Below, piece after piece: positions 1 to 7,038 of a DNA stretch of 9,564 nt (positions are counted from its first letter, which is position 1; the number at the start of each line of letters is the position of its first letter). The notes below the pieces were generated by a model, which saw only the letters and a program-made list of their open reading frames with translations, did no database searches and had not been told where the DNA came from. Source of the stretch: an uncultured Actinomycetes bacterium (lineage in GTDB: Bacteria > Actinomycetota > Acidimicrobiia > Acidimicrobiales > Microtrichaceae); NCBI GenBank assembly GCA_903941145.1, contig CAJANQ010000241.1, positions 1 to 9,564 on the forward strand. Direction: 5' to 3'. A program made the translations under genes and the position numbers.

Positions 1-102
1 GTCCTGCGCCACATCCAGTCCGGCAAGGTGCAGCAGTACGCCGCACTGTTCTTCATCGCTGCGGCGGTGCTGACCGGTGTGTTCGTAGTGGCGATCGGCT
101 AA
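1..102 (+). CDS. nuoL: NADH-quinone oxidoreductase subunit L, C-terminal end (partial)
   Basis: Frame 1 is open from the window edge to a TAA at 100-102 and gives 33 residues. It opens with a basic, polar turn (RHIQSGKVQQYA) and continues as one hydrophobic helix (ALFFIAAAVLTGVFVVAIG). This is the usual end of NuoL: the R-x-x-Q-[ST]-G-x-x-Q-x-Y-A motif followed by the last transmembrane helix, after the long lateral helix. NuoL is the distal antiporter-like proton-pumping subunit in the membrane arm of respiratory complex I. The 5' part lies outside the window. Position directly before nuoM and nuoN, in the standard L-M-N order, makes the assignment firm despite the short fragment. The gap to nuoM is 36 bases, consistent with one transcript. 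Confidence 0.9.
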   Translation, partial: VLRHIQSGKVQQYAALFFIAAAVLTGVFVVAIG

Positions 103-122
103 CGGGCCGGGAAGATCGAGTA

Positions 123-127
123 GGGAG
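123..127 (+). promoter_or_regulatory. Ribosome binding site of nuoM
   Basis: GGGAG lies 11 bases before the ATG at 139 and is the only good Shine-Dalgarno match in the nuoL-nuoM gap. The spacing is slightly long. A weaker AGAAG sits directly against the ATG. No promoter is evident in the gap, which fits co-transcription from the upstream nuo genes. Confidence 0.5.
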
Positions 128-138
128 TCCCTTAGAAG

Positions 139-1689
139 ATGAAGAGCTTCTTGAACGACTGGGGTCTGATCCTCGCCGTGTTCCTGCCGTTGGCAGGTGC
201 CCTGGTGATGATGCTCGTCCCCAAGGAGTCGGAGAACGTCCATCGGCAGCTGGCACTGGTGACCTCGTTGGCGGCTGCGGTCGTCGGCGTCCTCATCATG
301 GTCAACTTCAACTACGACCGCGCAGGGAAGCTGCAGTTCGTGGTGGACCATCCGTGGATCAATCTGATCAACAGCCGGTTCATCCTGGGCATCGACGGCT
401 TGTCGATCCCACTCTTTGCGCTGACGCTGCTGATCGTCCCGCTCGTCCTGATCTACAGCTGGGACCACATCCCGTCGCCGGGGAACCCCAAGGCGTTCCT
501 GATCCTGATCCTCATCCTCGAGACCGGCATGCTCGGGTCGTTCGTGGCCCAGGACCTCATTCTCTTCTTCGTGTTCTTCGAGGTCGTCCTGCTCCCGATG
601 TACTTCATGATCGGCGTGTGGGGCGGTCCGGACCGTCAGTACGCCTCGATCAAGTTCTTCCTCTACACGCTCTTCGGCTCGGCGCTGATGATCGTCAGCT
701 TCCTGTCGCTGTACTTCCTGGCGAAGAACCCGGTCACCGGTGAGCTGCTGCGCACGTTCGACATGCGGGCCCTCACGGCCTCCGGCGGCGCCGGCCTGGC
801 CCGGACCGCCGCAATCCTGATCTTCGGCGGCATGTTCATCGGCTTCGGCATCAAGGTGCCGATGTTCCCGTTCCACACCTGGCTGCCGGACGCCCACACC
901 CAGGCCCCTACCCAGGGCTCGGTGATCCTGGCGGCGGTGCTCCTGAAGCTCGGCACCTACGGCTTCGTCCGCATCGCCATCCCGATGGTGCCGGTCGGCG
1001 CCCGGGTCTGGGCACCGGTCATCGGCATCCTCGCCGTGGTCGGCATCATCTACGGCGCCCTGGGCTGTCTGGCCCAGACCGACATGAAGCGCCTGATCGC
1101 CTTCTCGTCGGTGGCCCACATGGGCTTCGTCATGCTCGGCATCGCCACGCTCACCGACTTCGGCATCAACGCCGCAGTGTTCGGCATGGTGGCGCACGGC
1201 CTCATCACCGGCATGCTCTTCTTCGTCGCCGGCTCGATGAAGGAGCGCTACCACACGCTCGAGATCAAGCGGCTCGGCGGTCTGCTCGTCCAGGCCCCCA
1301 AGATGGGCTGGATCCTGGGCTTCTGCACCATGGCCTCGCTCGGCCTGCCCGGCCTGGCCGGCTTCTGGGGCGAGTTCCCGGCGATCCTCTCGGCCTACAA
1401 CCCGGCCCCGGGCCTGAGCGTGCCGCTGTTCCGCACCCTCATGGTCATCTCGGCCCTGGGCACCGTCCTGGCTGCCGGCTACCTGCTGTGGCTCTACCAG
1501 CGCACCGCCTTCGGCACCCCGAAGGAAGAGTTCGCCAAGGACCCGCACATCCACGACGTCACCAAGTTCGAGTGGATCGCCTGGCTGCCGATCATGATCC
1601 TGATCGTCGTCCTGGGCGTCGCTCCGGGCCTGATCTTCGACGTCACCAACCCGGCCGTGATGCTGCTCGCCCGCGGAGCGCAGGGCTGA
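139..1689 (+). CDS. nuoM: NADH-quinone oxidoreductase subunit M
   Basis: This 516-residue protein is a polytopic membrane protein of the antiporter-like (MrpA/D) family and one of the proton-translocating subunits of complex I. The family's charged residues along the membrane axis are visible: Glu148 in FFEVVLLPMYFMIGVWGG (TM5), Lys239 in GIKVPMFPFHTWLPDAH (broken TM7), Lys270 in VLLKLGTYGF (TM8) and Glu412 in GFWGEF (TM12). These correspond to E144, K234, K265 and E407 of E. coli NuoM. The motif QTDMKRLIAFSSVAHMG (313-329) is also typical. The length is normal for the family, which has 14 predicted helices. The ATG at 139 puts the first hydrophobic segment at about residues 8-27, as expected. 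The gene is complete, lies 36 bases after nuoL and 4 bases before nuoN, and shows no missing key residue. Confidence 0.98.
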   Translation: MKSFLNDWGLILAVFLPLAGALVMMLVPKESENVHRQLALVTSLAAAVVGVLIMVNFNYDRAGKLQFVVDHPWINLINSRFILGIDGLSIPLFALTLLIVPLVLIYSWDHIPSPGNPKAFLILILILETGMLGSFVAQDLILFFVFFEVVLLPMYFMIGVWGGPDRQYASIKFFLYTLFGSALMIVSFLSLYFLAKNPVTGELLRTFDMRALTASGGAGLARTAAILIFGGMFIGFGIKVPMFPFHTWLPDAHTQAPTQGSVILAAVLLKLGTYGFVRIAIPMVPVGARVWAPVIGILAVVGIIYGALGCLAQTDMKRLIAFSSVAHMGFVMLGIATLTDFGINAAVFGMVAHGLITGMLFFVAGSMKERYHTLEIKRLGGLLVQAPKMGWILGFCTMASLGLPGLAGFWGEFPAILSAYNPAPGLSVPLFRTLMVISALGTVLAAGYLLWLYQRTAFGTPKEEFAKDPHIHDVTKFEWIAWLPIMILIVVLGVAPGLIFDVTNPAVMLLARGAQG

Positions 1690-1693
1690 TCCG

Positions 1694-3205
1694 ATGCATG
1701 GCCTGATCACCCAGCTCGCGCCGACGGGGTTCGCGAACCCCAGGGTCGACTTCCACGCGCTCGCGCCCGAGCTGATCCTCGTCGTGACCGTCGTGGTCCT
1801 GGTCCTCCTGGACTCGATCAAGCTGGAGCGGGCCCGCGCCTACATGCCGGCCGTCATCAACATCGGCCTGCTCGCCGCGCTCGTGCCGCTCATCACGCTG
1901 GCGGCTGACGGCACCCAGCGCGCCATGTTCGGCGGCTCCTACGTGGTCGACTCGATGGCGCTCATGCTCAAGGCGCTGTTCATCGTCTCGGCCTACGTCG
2001 TGGTGCTGCTGTCGACCAACTACATGGCCGAGGGCGACTACTGGGAGAGCGAGTACTACATCCTCCTGGCCAGCTCGGTGCTGGGCATGGTGGTCATGGC
2101 GTCGAGCCGTGACCTGGTCGGCATCTTCGTGGCCCTCGAGCTGCTCTCCATCCCGGCCTACATGCTCGCCGCGTGGCGCAAGGGCGACGAGAAGTCGAAC
2201 GAGGCGGGCCTGAAGTACTACCTGATGGGCGTCTTCGCCTCGGCGGTGCTCCTCTACGGCATGTCGCTGGTCTACGGCGTGGGCCGCTCGACCCGTCTGT
2301 CCGACGCGGCGATCAACATCGACAAGCTGGGCGACAAGGGCGTCCCCGTCGTGACCCTGGCGCTGCTGTTCACGATCATCGGGTTCGCGTTCAAGGTCTC
2401 GGCCGTGCCGTTCCACACCTGGGCGCCCGACACCTACGAGGGCGCGCCGACCCCGGTGACCGCGTACCTGGCCGTGGCCTCGAAGGCCGCCGGGTTCGTG
2501 GCGCTCATCAACGTCGTCTTCTTCTGCTTCGCCGTTCGGCCCGACATCGTGCAGCCGCTGTTCTTCGTGCTGTCGGCCGCCACCATGACGGTCGGCAACC
2601 TCATCGCACTCCGGCAGACCAACGTGGTCCGCATGCTCGCCTACTCGGGCATCGCCCAGGCCGGCTTCATCCTCGCCCCGTTCGTGGTGGTCGACGGTGC
2701 CCGCCAGCAGGCGCTCTCGGCCATCGTGGTCTACCTCGTGATCTATGCCGCCATGACGCTCGGTGCCTTCGGCGTCGTCATCGCGGTGGCCCGGACCACC
2801 GGCTCCGCCGAGATCGACTCCATGGGCGGGCTGTTCAACCGCATGCCGGGCCTCACGGTTGCCATGACGGTGTTCCTGGCCTCCTTGATCGGCATTCCGC
2901 CGCTCGGCGGCTGGTACGCCAAGTTCGGTGTCTTCAGCGCCATCCTGGGTGCCAAGTCGGGCCTGGGCCTGGTACTCGCCGTGATCATGGCGCTCAACAC
3001 CGTGGTCGCCGCGTACTACTACCTGCGCGTGGCCAAGACGATGTGGTTCGACCCGGTGCCGGACGGGGCCCGGACCAAGCTGCCGGTGCCGACGAGCCTC
3101 TCGGCCGCGATCGTGATCTCGGTCGTCGCCACGATCCTCTTCGGTGTGCTGCCGGGTCTGCTGACGAACCTGTCGGACTTCGCCCCGATCGCTCTCGGCC
3201 GCTGA
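1694..3205 (+). CDS. nuoN: NADH-quinone oxidoreductase subunit N
   Basis: This 503-residue polytopic membrane protein is the third antiporter-like subunit of complex I, next to NuoK/NuoJ in the membrane arm. Diagnostic features are Glu149 in FVALELLSIPAYMLAAW, Lys234 in FAFKVSAVPFHTWAPDTYEG, Lys264 in VASKAAGF and Lys410 in GGWYAKFGVF. Lys410 matches the Lys395 that replaces NuoM's TM12 glutamate in E. coli NuoN, so it separates NuoN from NuoM. The ATG lies 4 bases after the nuoM stop with AGGG (1682-1685) overlapping the end of nuoM, suggesting translational coupling. Length and motifs are complete. A hydrophobic helix begins at about residue 24 (HALAPELILVVTVVVLVLL), which agrees with this start. 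The next gene begins 19 bases downstream. Confidence 0.98.
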   Translation: MHGLITQLAPTGFANPRVDFHALAPELILVVTVVVLVLLDSIKLERARAYMPAVINIGLLAALVPLITLAADGTQRAMFGGSYVVDSMALMLKALFIVSAYVVVLLSTNYMAEGDYWESEYYILLASSVLGMVVMASSRDLVGIFVALELLSIPAYMLAAWRKGDEKSNEAGLKYYLMGVFASAVLLYGMSLVYGVGRSTRLSDAAINIDKLGDKGVPVVTLALLFTIIGFAFKVSAVPFHTWAPDTYEGAPTPVTAYLAVASKAAGFVALINVVFFCFAVRPDIVQPLFFVLSAATMTVGNLIALRQTNVVRMLAYSGIAQAGFILAPFVVVDGARQQALSAIVVYLVIYAAMTLGAFGVVIAVARTTGSAEIDSMGGLFNRMPGLTVAMTVFLASLIGIPPLGGWYAKFGVFSAILGAKSGLGLVLAVIMALNTVVAAYYYLRVAKTMWFDPVPDGARTKLPVPTSLSAAIVISVVATILFGVLPGLLTNLSDFAPIALGR

Positions 3206-3224
3206 GGCTGGGACGCCCGTCGGC

Positions 3225-4358
3225 ATGACCGTCGTCGAGGCGGTCGCCGAGCGCGTCGCACGGTTCGGTTCGCTGCGGTTCGACGAGTTCGTCGAGCTCG
3301 CGCTCTACCACCAGCCCGACGGCTTCTTTGCCGGAGGTGGCGGCGCCGGGAGGGCCGGCGCCGACTTCTTGACCTCGCCCGAGGTCGGCCCGCTGTTCGG
3401 GGCCGTCGTCGCCAACTACCTCGACGCCGTCTGGGTGGACCTGGGCCGGCCCGACCCGTTCGTGGTGGTGGAGGCAGCGGCAGGCCGGGGCGCCCTGGCG
3501 ATCGCAGTGCTCGCTGCCGCGCCCGAGTGCGCCCGTGCCCTCCGGTACGTGCTGGTCGAGCGGTCCGAGGTGCTCCGCGCCCGTCAGTCCGAGCACCTTC
3601 CGCTCGGCGCCCCGTTCGAGATCCTGGGACCGTCGGTAGATCCGGAGGACCCCGTGCCGTCGCCGACCGAGGGCACCGGGCCGCTCCTGTGCTCGCTCGA
3701 GGAGCTGCCGAGCGAACCCGTCGACGGGGTCGTGCTGGCCAACGAGCTGCTCGACAACGTGCCGTTCCGGCTGTTCGAGCGCGTGGCCGGGACCTGGCAC
3801 GAGGTGCGGGTGACGCTCGACGGCGACCAGCTCGTGGAGCTGCTCGTCGTCGCCGAGGCCGACGTCACGGCACGGCTGTCCGCGCTGGCTCCCGACGCCG
3901 TGGACGGGGCCCGTGTGCCGCTGCAGCAGGGTGCGGTCGACTGGCTGGCCGACGCACTTGGCGTGGTCCGCGACGGCGCGGTGCTCGTCGTGGACTATGC
4001 CGACACCACTCCCTCGCTGGCAGCCCGGCCCCAGGCCGAGTGGTTGCGCACGTACGTCCACCACGGCCGCGGCGACGGCCCGCTCGAGCAGCCGGGGCGC
4101 CAGGACGTCACGTGCGAGGTGGCGGTGGACCAGCTCGCACGGCTCCGGGCCCCGTCGAGCAGCACCACCCAGGCCGACTGGCTCCGCCAGCACGGCATCG
4201 AGTCGCTGGTGGACGACGGCCGTCGTCGCTGGGAGGCGGGTGCCGCGACCGGCGACCTCGCCGCGCTGGCCGGCCGTAGCCGTGTTCGGGAGGCCGAGGC
4301 GCTCACCGACCCGTCGGGGCTCGGGGCGTTCACGGTGCTGGAGTGGCGCGTCCGCTGA
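3225..4358 (+). CDS. MidA/NDUFAF7-family (DUF185) SAM-dependent methyltransferase
   Basis: This soluble 377-residue protein belongs to the DUF185/COG1565 family. Motifs in order are YHQPDGFF (28-35), DFLTSPEVGPLFG (47-59), the SAM-binding motif I VVEAAAGRGALA (81-92), LVERSEVLRARQ (110-121), LANELLDNVPFRLFE (171-185) followed by WHEVRV (191-196), VLVVDYAD (253-260) and the distal block LRTYVHH (274-280) with QDVTCEV (293-299). All are present, so the enzyme is probably active. Established knowledge: mitochondrial NDUFAF7 dimethylates an arginine of the complex I subunit NDUFS2 (NuoD homologue), and Dictyostelium MidA is needed for complex I. Bacterial members are poorly characterised. Here the gene starts 19 bases after nuoN, with GGGA at 3210-3213 and no visible promoter, so it is probably the last gene of the nuo operon. 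Inference: it methylates NuoD or otherwise assists complex I assembly. Family assignment is strong; the substrate is not shown by sequence. Confidence 0.93.
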   Translation: MTVVEAVAERVARFGSLRFDEFVELALYHQPDGFFAGGGGAGRAGADFLTSPEVGPLFGAVVANYLDAVWVDLGRPDPFVVVEAAAGRGALAIAVLAAAPECARALRYVLVERSEVLRARQSEHLPLGAPFEILGPSVDPEDPVPSPTEGTGPLLCSLEELPSEPVDGVVLANELLDNVPFRLFERVAGTWHEVRVTLDGDQLVELLVVAEADVTARLSALAPDAVDGARVPLQQGAVDWLADALGVVRDGAVLVVDYADTTPSLAARPQAEWLRTYVHHGRGDGPLEQPGRQDVTCEVAVDQLARLRAPSSSTTQADWLRQHGIESLVDDGRRRWEAGAATGDLAALAGRSRVREAEALTDPSGLGAFTVLEWRVR

Positions 4359-4410
4359 AGCCGGACCGGACCGGTCTCGGCAGTCCGGCCGGTACGCTCA
4401 GGGGTCTCGT

Positions 4411-4433
4411 GGAGGGGCGTCTGCGCCCGCTCC
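4411..4433 (+). terminator. Hairpin between the nuo-methyltransferase operon and acs
   Basis: Bases 4411-4419 (GGAGGGGCG) pair with 4424-4433 (CGCCCGCTCC), giving nine base pairs with one bulged G at 4429 and a TCTG tetraloop. No T-tract follows. It could be a tail-less terminator of the upstream operon, or a structure in the acs 5' untranslated region 43-65 bases before the ATG. Sequence alone does not decide which. The whole 4359-4475 gap holds only this hairpin, the acs ribosome binding site and a weak TACGCT (4393-4398) that could be a -10 box, without a recognisable -35. Confidence 0.4.
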
Positions 4434-4464
4434 TGACCGACGACCACGCATCGACAGGGACCAC

Positions 4465-4471
4465 AGGGGGG
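4465..4471 (+). promoter_or_regulatory. Ribosome binding site of acs
   Basis: AGGGGGG lies four bases before the ATG at 4476 and is preceded by a second purine block, AGGGA (4456-4460). The near site is a little close; the second gives a longer spacing. Either supports the chosen start. Confidence 0.5.
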
Positions 4472-4475
4472 ACCG

Positions 4476-6494
4476 ATGACCGAGAGGACCACGCCGGAGG
4501 ACGGCGCGACCATCGAGGACTACTACCACGAGGACCGCACGTTCCCGCCGTCGACGGAGTTCACCTCCAACGCCGTGCTGTCCGACCCTGCCGTCTACGA
4601 GACGGCCGCCGTCGACCCGGTGGCGTTCTGGACGGACCGGGCCCGTGAGACGGTCACCTGGTTCGAGGACTTCCACACCCCGCTCGAGTGGGAGCTTCCG
4701 TTCGCCAAGTGGTTCGTCGGCGGCAAGCTCAACGTCTCCTACAACTGTCTCGACCGCCACGTCGAGGCCGGCAAGGGCGACAAGGTGGCCTTCCACTGGG
4801 AGGGCGAGCCGGGCGACACCCGCACGATCACCTACGCCGACCTGCTCGCCGACGTGTGCCGGTTCGCCAACGTGCTGTCGGACCTGGGAGTGACGTCGGA
4901 CGACCGTGTCTGCATCTACATGCCGATGATCCCCGAGACCGTGGTCGCGATGCTGGCGTGCACCCGCATCGGCGCCGCCCACTCCGTGGTCTTCGGCGGG
5001 TTCAGCCCCGACTCGCTGGTCGACCGCATCAACGACGCCGGCGCCGTGGTCGTCGTCACGGCCGACGCCGGGTACCGGCGCGGTAAGCCCTCTGCGCTCA
5101 AGGTCAACGTCGACGAGGCCCTCGGCGACTGCCCGACGGTGCGCTCGGTCGTCGTGGTGGACCGTTGCGGCACCGACGTCGAGATGGTCGACGGCCGCGA
5201 CCACTGGTGGCACAACCTGGTCGAGGAGGCGTCACCCCACCGTGAGGCGCTGGCGCTCGACAGCGAGCACCTGCTGTTCCTGCTCTACACCTCGGGCACG
5301 ACCGCCAAGCCCAAGGGCATCATGCACACCACGGGCGGCTACCTCACCCAGGTGGCGTGGACCCACAAGGTGGTCTTCGACCTCGACCCCGAGCACGACG
5401 TCTACTGGTGCGGCGCCGACATCGGATGGGTCACCGGCCACTCCTACATCGTCTACGGCCCGCTCGCGAACGGTGCGACCTCGGTGATGTACGAAGGCAC
5501 CCCCGACACTCCTCGAGAGGAGCTGCGCGACGGCGACGACCCCGCCGGCTGGTCCAAGGACCGGCTCTGGGACATCGTCGAGCGCTACGGCGTGACGCAG
5601 CTCTACACGGCCCCGACCGCCATCCGGACCTTCATGAAGTGGGGTGCGCAGGAGGCGGAGGGGCACGACCTCTCGACGCTGCGGGTCCTTGGCACGGTGG
5701 GGGAGCCCATCAACCCCGAGGCATGGATGTGGTACCACGAGCACATCGGCGGCGGCCGCTGCCCGATCGTCGACACGTGGTGGCAGACCGAGACGGGCGG
5801 CCACATGATCACGCCCCTGCCGGGCATCACGTCGACCAAGCCGGGCTCGGCCTGCCGCGCCATCCCCGGTGTGGGCGTCGAGGTCGTGGACGACCACGGC
5901 GACCCGGTCACCCACGGCGGCGGCTACCTGACGCTGACCCAGCCGTGGCCGTCGATGCTGCGTGGCATCTGGGGCGACCCGGAGCGCTACATGGAGACGT
6001 ACTGGTCCGAGTACGAGGGCCGGTACTTCGCAGGTGACGGCGCCAAGATCGACGAGGACGGCTACCTCTGGCTGCTGGGCCGCGTCGACGACGTCATGAA
6101 CATCTCCGGCCACCGCATCTCGACGGCCGAGGTGGAGTCCGCACTGGTGGACCACCCGTCGGTGGCCGAGGCGGCCGTGGTCGGTGCGACCGACGACACC
6201 ACCGGCCAGGCGATCGTGGGCTACGTGATCCTGCGGGGCGGCAACGAGGCGTCCGACGAGCTCCGTGAGGAGATCCGTCAGCACGTGTCGCACAAGCTGG
6301 GCGCCATCGCCCGGCCCCGCGCCGTGATCATCGTGCCGGACCTGCCCAAGACCCGTTCGGGCAAGATCATGCGCCGCCTGCTGCGTGACGTCGTCGAGGG
6401 CCGCGAGCTCGGCGACACCACCACGCTGGCCGACGGTTCGGTGGTCGAGGCCATCCGTGAGCGTGCGGAGTCGGCGGCCGCCGACGAGGACTGA
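4476..6494 (+). CDS. acs: Acetyl-CoA synthetase, AMP-forming
   Basis: This cytosolic enzyme converts acetate, ATP and CoA to acetyl-CoA, AMP and pyrophosphate through acetyl-AMP. The 672 residues carry all ANL-superfamily blocks: the phosphate-binding loop YTSGTTAKPKG (271-281), YWCGADIGWVTGHSYIVYGPL (split at 310-318 and 319-330), TVGEPINPEAW (407-417), the acetate-pocket and A5 motif DTWWQTETGG (433-442), YFAGDGA (517-523), the hinge region GRVDDVMNISGHRIS (535-549) and the C-terminal KTRSGKIMRR (625-634). Lys630 is the catalytic lysine that is reversibly acetylated in studied Acs enzymes. The second Trp of WWQTE marks acetate rather than longer acyl preference. Oddities: the loop has Ala where Gly is more usual, and there are roughly a dozen extra residues at about 347-358 (EELRDGDDPAGW) between the TPDTP motif and the DRLWDIVERYGVT helix. 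It lies 117 bases after the methyltransferase and is probably a separate transcription unit. Confidence 0.97.
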   Translation: MTERTTPEDGATIEDYYHEDRTFPPSTEFTSNAVLSDPAVYETAAVDPVAFWTDRARETVTWFEDFHTPLEWELPFAKWFVGGKLNVSYNCLDRHVEAGKGDKVAFHWEGEPGDTRTITYADLLADVCRFANVLSDLGVTSDDRVCIYMPMIPETVVAMLACTRIGAAHSVVFGGFSPDSLVDRINDAGAVVVVTADAGYRRGKPSALKVNVDEALGDCPTVRSVVVVDRCGTDVEMVDGRDHWWHNLVEEASPHREALALDSEHLLFLLYTSGTTAKPKGIMHTTGGYLTQVAWTHKVVFDLDPEHDVYWCGADIGWVTGHSYIVYGPLANGATSVMYEGTPDTPREELRDGDDPAGWSKDRLWDIVERYGVTQLYTAPTAIRTFMKWGAQEAEGHDLSTLRVLGTVGEPINPEAWMWYHEHIGGGRCPIVDTWWQTETGGHMITPLPGITSTKPGSACRAIPGVGVEVVDDHGDPVTHGGGYLTLTQPWPSMLRGIWGDPERYMETYWSEYEGRYFAGDGAKIDEDGYLWLLGRVDDVMNISGHRISTAEVESALVDHPSVAEAAVVGATDDTTGQAIVGYVILRGGNEASDELREEIRQHVSHKLGAIARPRAVIIVPDLPKTRSGKIMRRLLRDVVEGRELGDTTTLADGSVVEAIRERAESAAADED

Positions 6495-6505
6495 GGGCGC
6501 GCCGC

Positions 6506-6511
6506 TAGCCT
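6506..6511 (+). promoter_or_regulatory. Leaderless-type -10 box for the HAD phosphatase gene
   Basis: TAGCCT ends six bases before the GTG at 6518, so transcription would begin at or very near the first base of the start codon. There is no Shine-Dalgarno sequence in the 23-base gap after acs. This is the standard actinobacterial leaderless arrangement. No good -35 is visible in the end of acs, as is common for such promoters. Confidence 0.6.
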
Positions 6512-6517
6512 GCGGCT

Positions 6518-7018
6518 GTGCCGACCTGGGACCCCGACTTCGACAACTGGCTATGGCGCGGCGACGGGCCGGTCGAGCCGGCCGCTGCCGTGGTCTTCGA
6601 CATGGACGGCGTGCTGTCCGACGCCGCCGGCCGCCAGCACTACCTGGAGCACCCCTTCCGGGACTGGGAGGCGTTCTTCCAGGCGTGCGGCGAGGACCCG
6701 CTCATCTCCGAGGTCGCCCGCCTGCTCGACGTGATCGGCGACGACCACCGCATCGTGCTGCTCACCGCGCGACCTATGCGCGTGCAGCCCCAGACGCTGG
6801 GTTGGCTCGACCGCTACGAGCTGCGCTGGGACCTGCTCATCATGCGCGACTTCGGCGACTACGCCGCAGCCCGCACCTTCAAGCAGCGCACGGTCCACGA
6901 GCTGCGGCACAAGCAGTTCGACCTGCGGCTCGCCTTCGAGGACGACCCGCGCAACGTGAGCATGTTCCACGGGGAGGGTGTGCCGTGCGTGTACATCCAC
7001 TCCGGCTACTACGCCTAG
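6518..7018 (+). CDS. HAD-superfamily phosphatase, PNKP 3'-phosphatase-like
   Basis: This 166-residue soluble protein has the HAD catalytic signatures: motif I VVFDMDGVLSD (25-35) with nucleophile Asp28 and acid/base Asp30, motif II LLTARP (81-86) with Thr83, a candidate motif III Lys122 in RTFKQRTVHEL, and motif IV AFEDDPRNVSMF (139-150) with Glu141, Asp142 and Asp143. The short cap, the DWEAFF segment (49-54) and the EDDPRNV ending resemble the phosphatase domain of T4 polynucleotide kinase/PNKP-like proteins found alone in many actinobacteria. The true substrate (3'-phosphorylated nucleic acid or a small metabolite) cannot be told from sequence, and no kinase or ligase domain or neighbour is present. 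The GTG at 6518 is chosen because of the -10 box just upstream and because the HAD fold starts soon after it. The gap to htpX is 20 bases, so the two may be co-transcribed. Confidence 0.85.
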   Translation: MPTWDPDFDNWLWRGDGPVEPAAAVVFDMDGVLSDAAGRQHYLEHPFRDWEAFFQACGEDPLISEVARLLDVIGDDHRIVLLTARPMRVQPQTLGWLDRYELRWDLLIMRDFGDYAAARTFKQRTVHELRHKQFDLRLAFEDDPRNVSMFHGEGVPCVYIHSGYYA

Positions 7019-7024
7019 GGCGGG

Positions 7025-7031
7025 GGAGGGG
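7025..7031 (+). promoter_or_regulatory. Ribosome binding site fixing the htpX GTG start
   Basis: GGAGGGG lies seven bases before the GTG at 7039 and just after the TAG of the upstream gene (7016-7018). The same frame is open far upstream into acs, so this site, together with the hydrophobic helix that follows, decides the start at 7039. Confidence 0.7.
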
Positions 7032-7038
7032 CCAGGGA

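Noticed and set aside
1643..3226. A 527-codon open frame on the minus strand opposite nuoN.
   Set aside because: Its product is low-complexity and rich in Arg, Gly, His and Asp, as expected when the complement of GC-biased codons is read. It has no recognisable domain, and nuoN on the other strand explains the DNA fully.
2994..4193. A 399-codon minus-strand frame opposite the methyltransferase, and a similar 353-codon frame at 5232-6293 opposite acs.
   Set aside because: Both are shadow frames with Arg/Gly/His-rich composition, opposite genes with complete family motifs.
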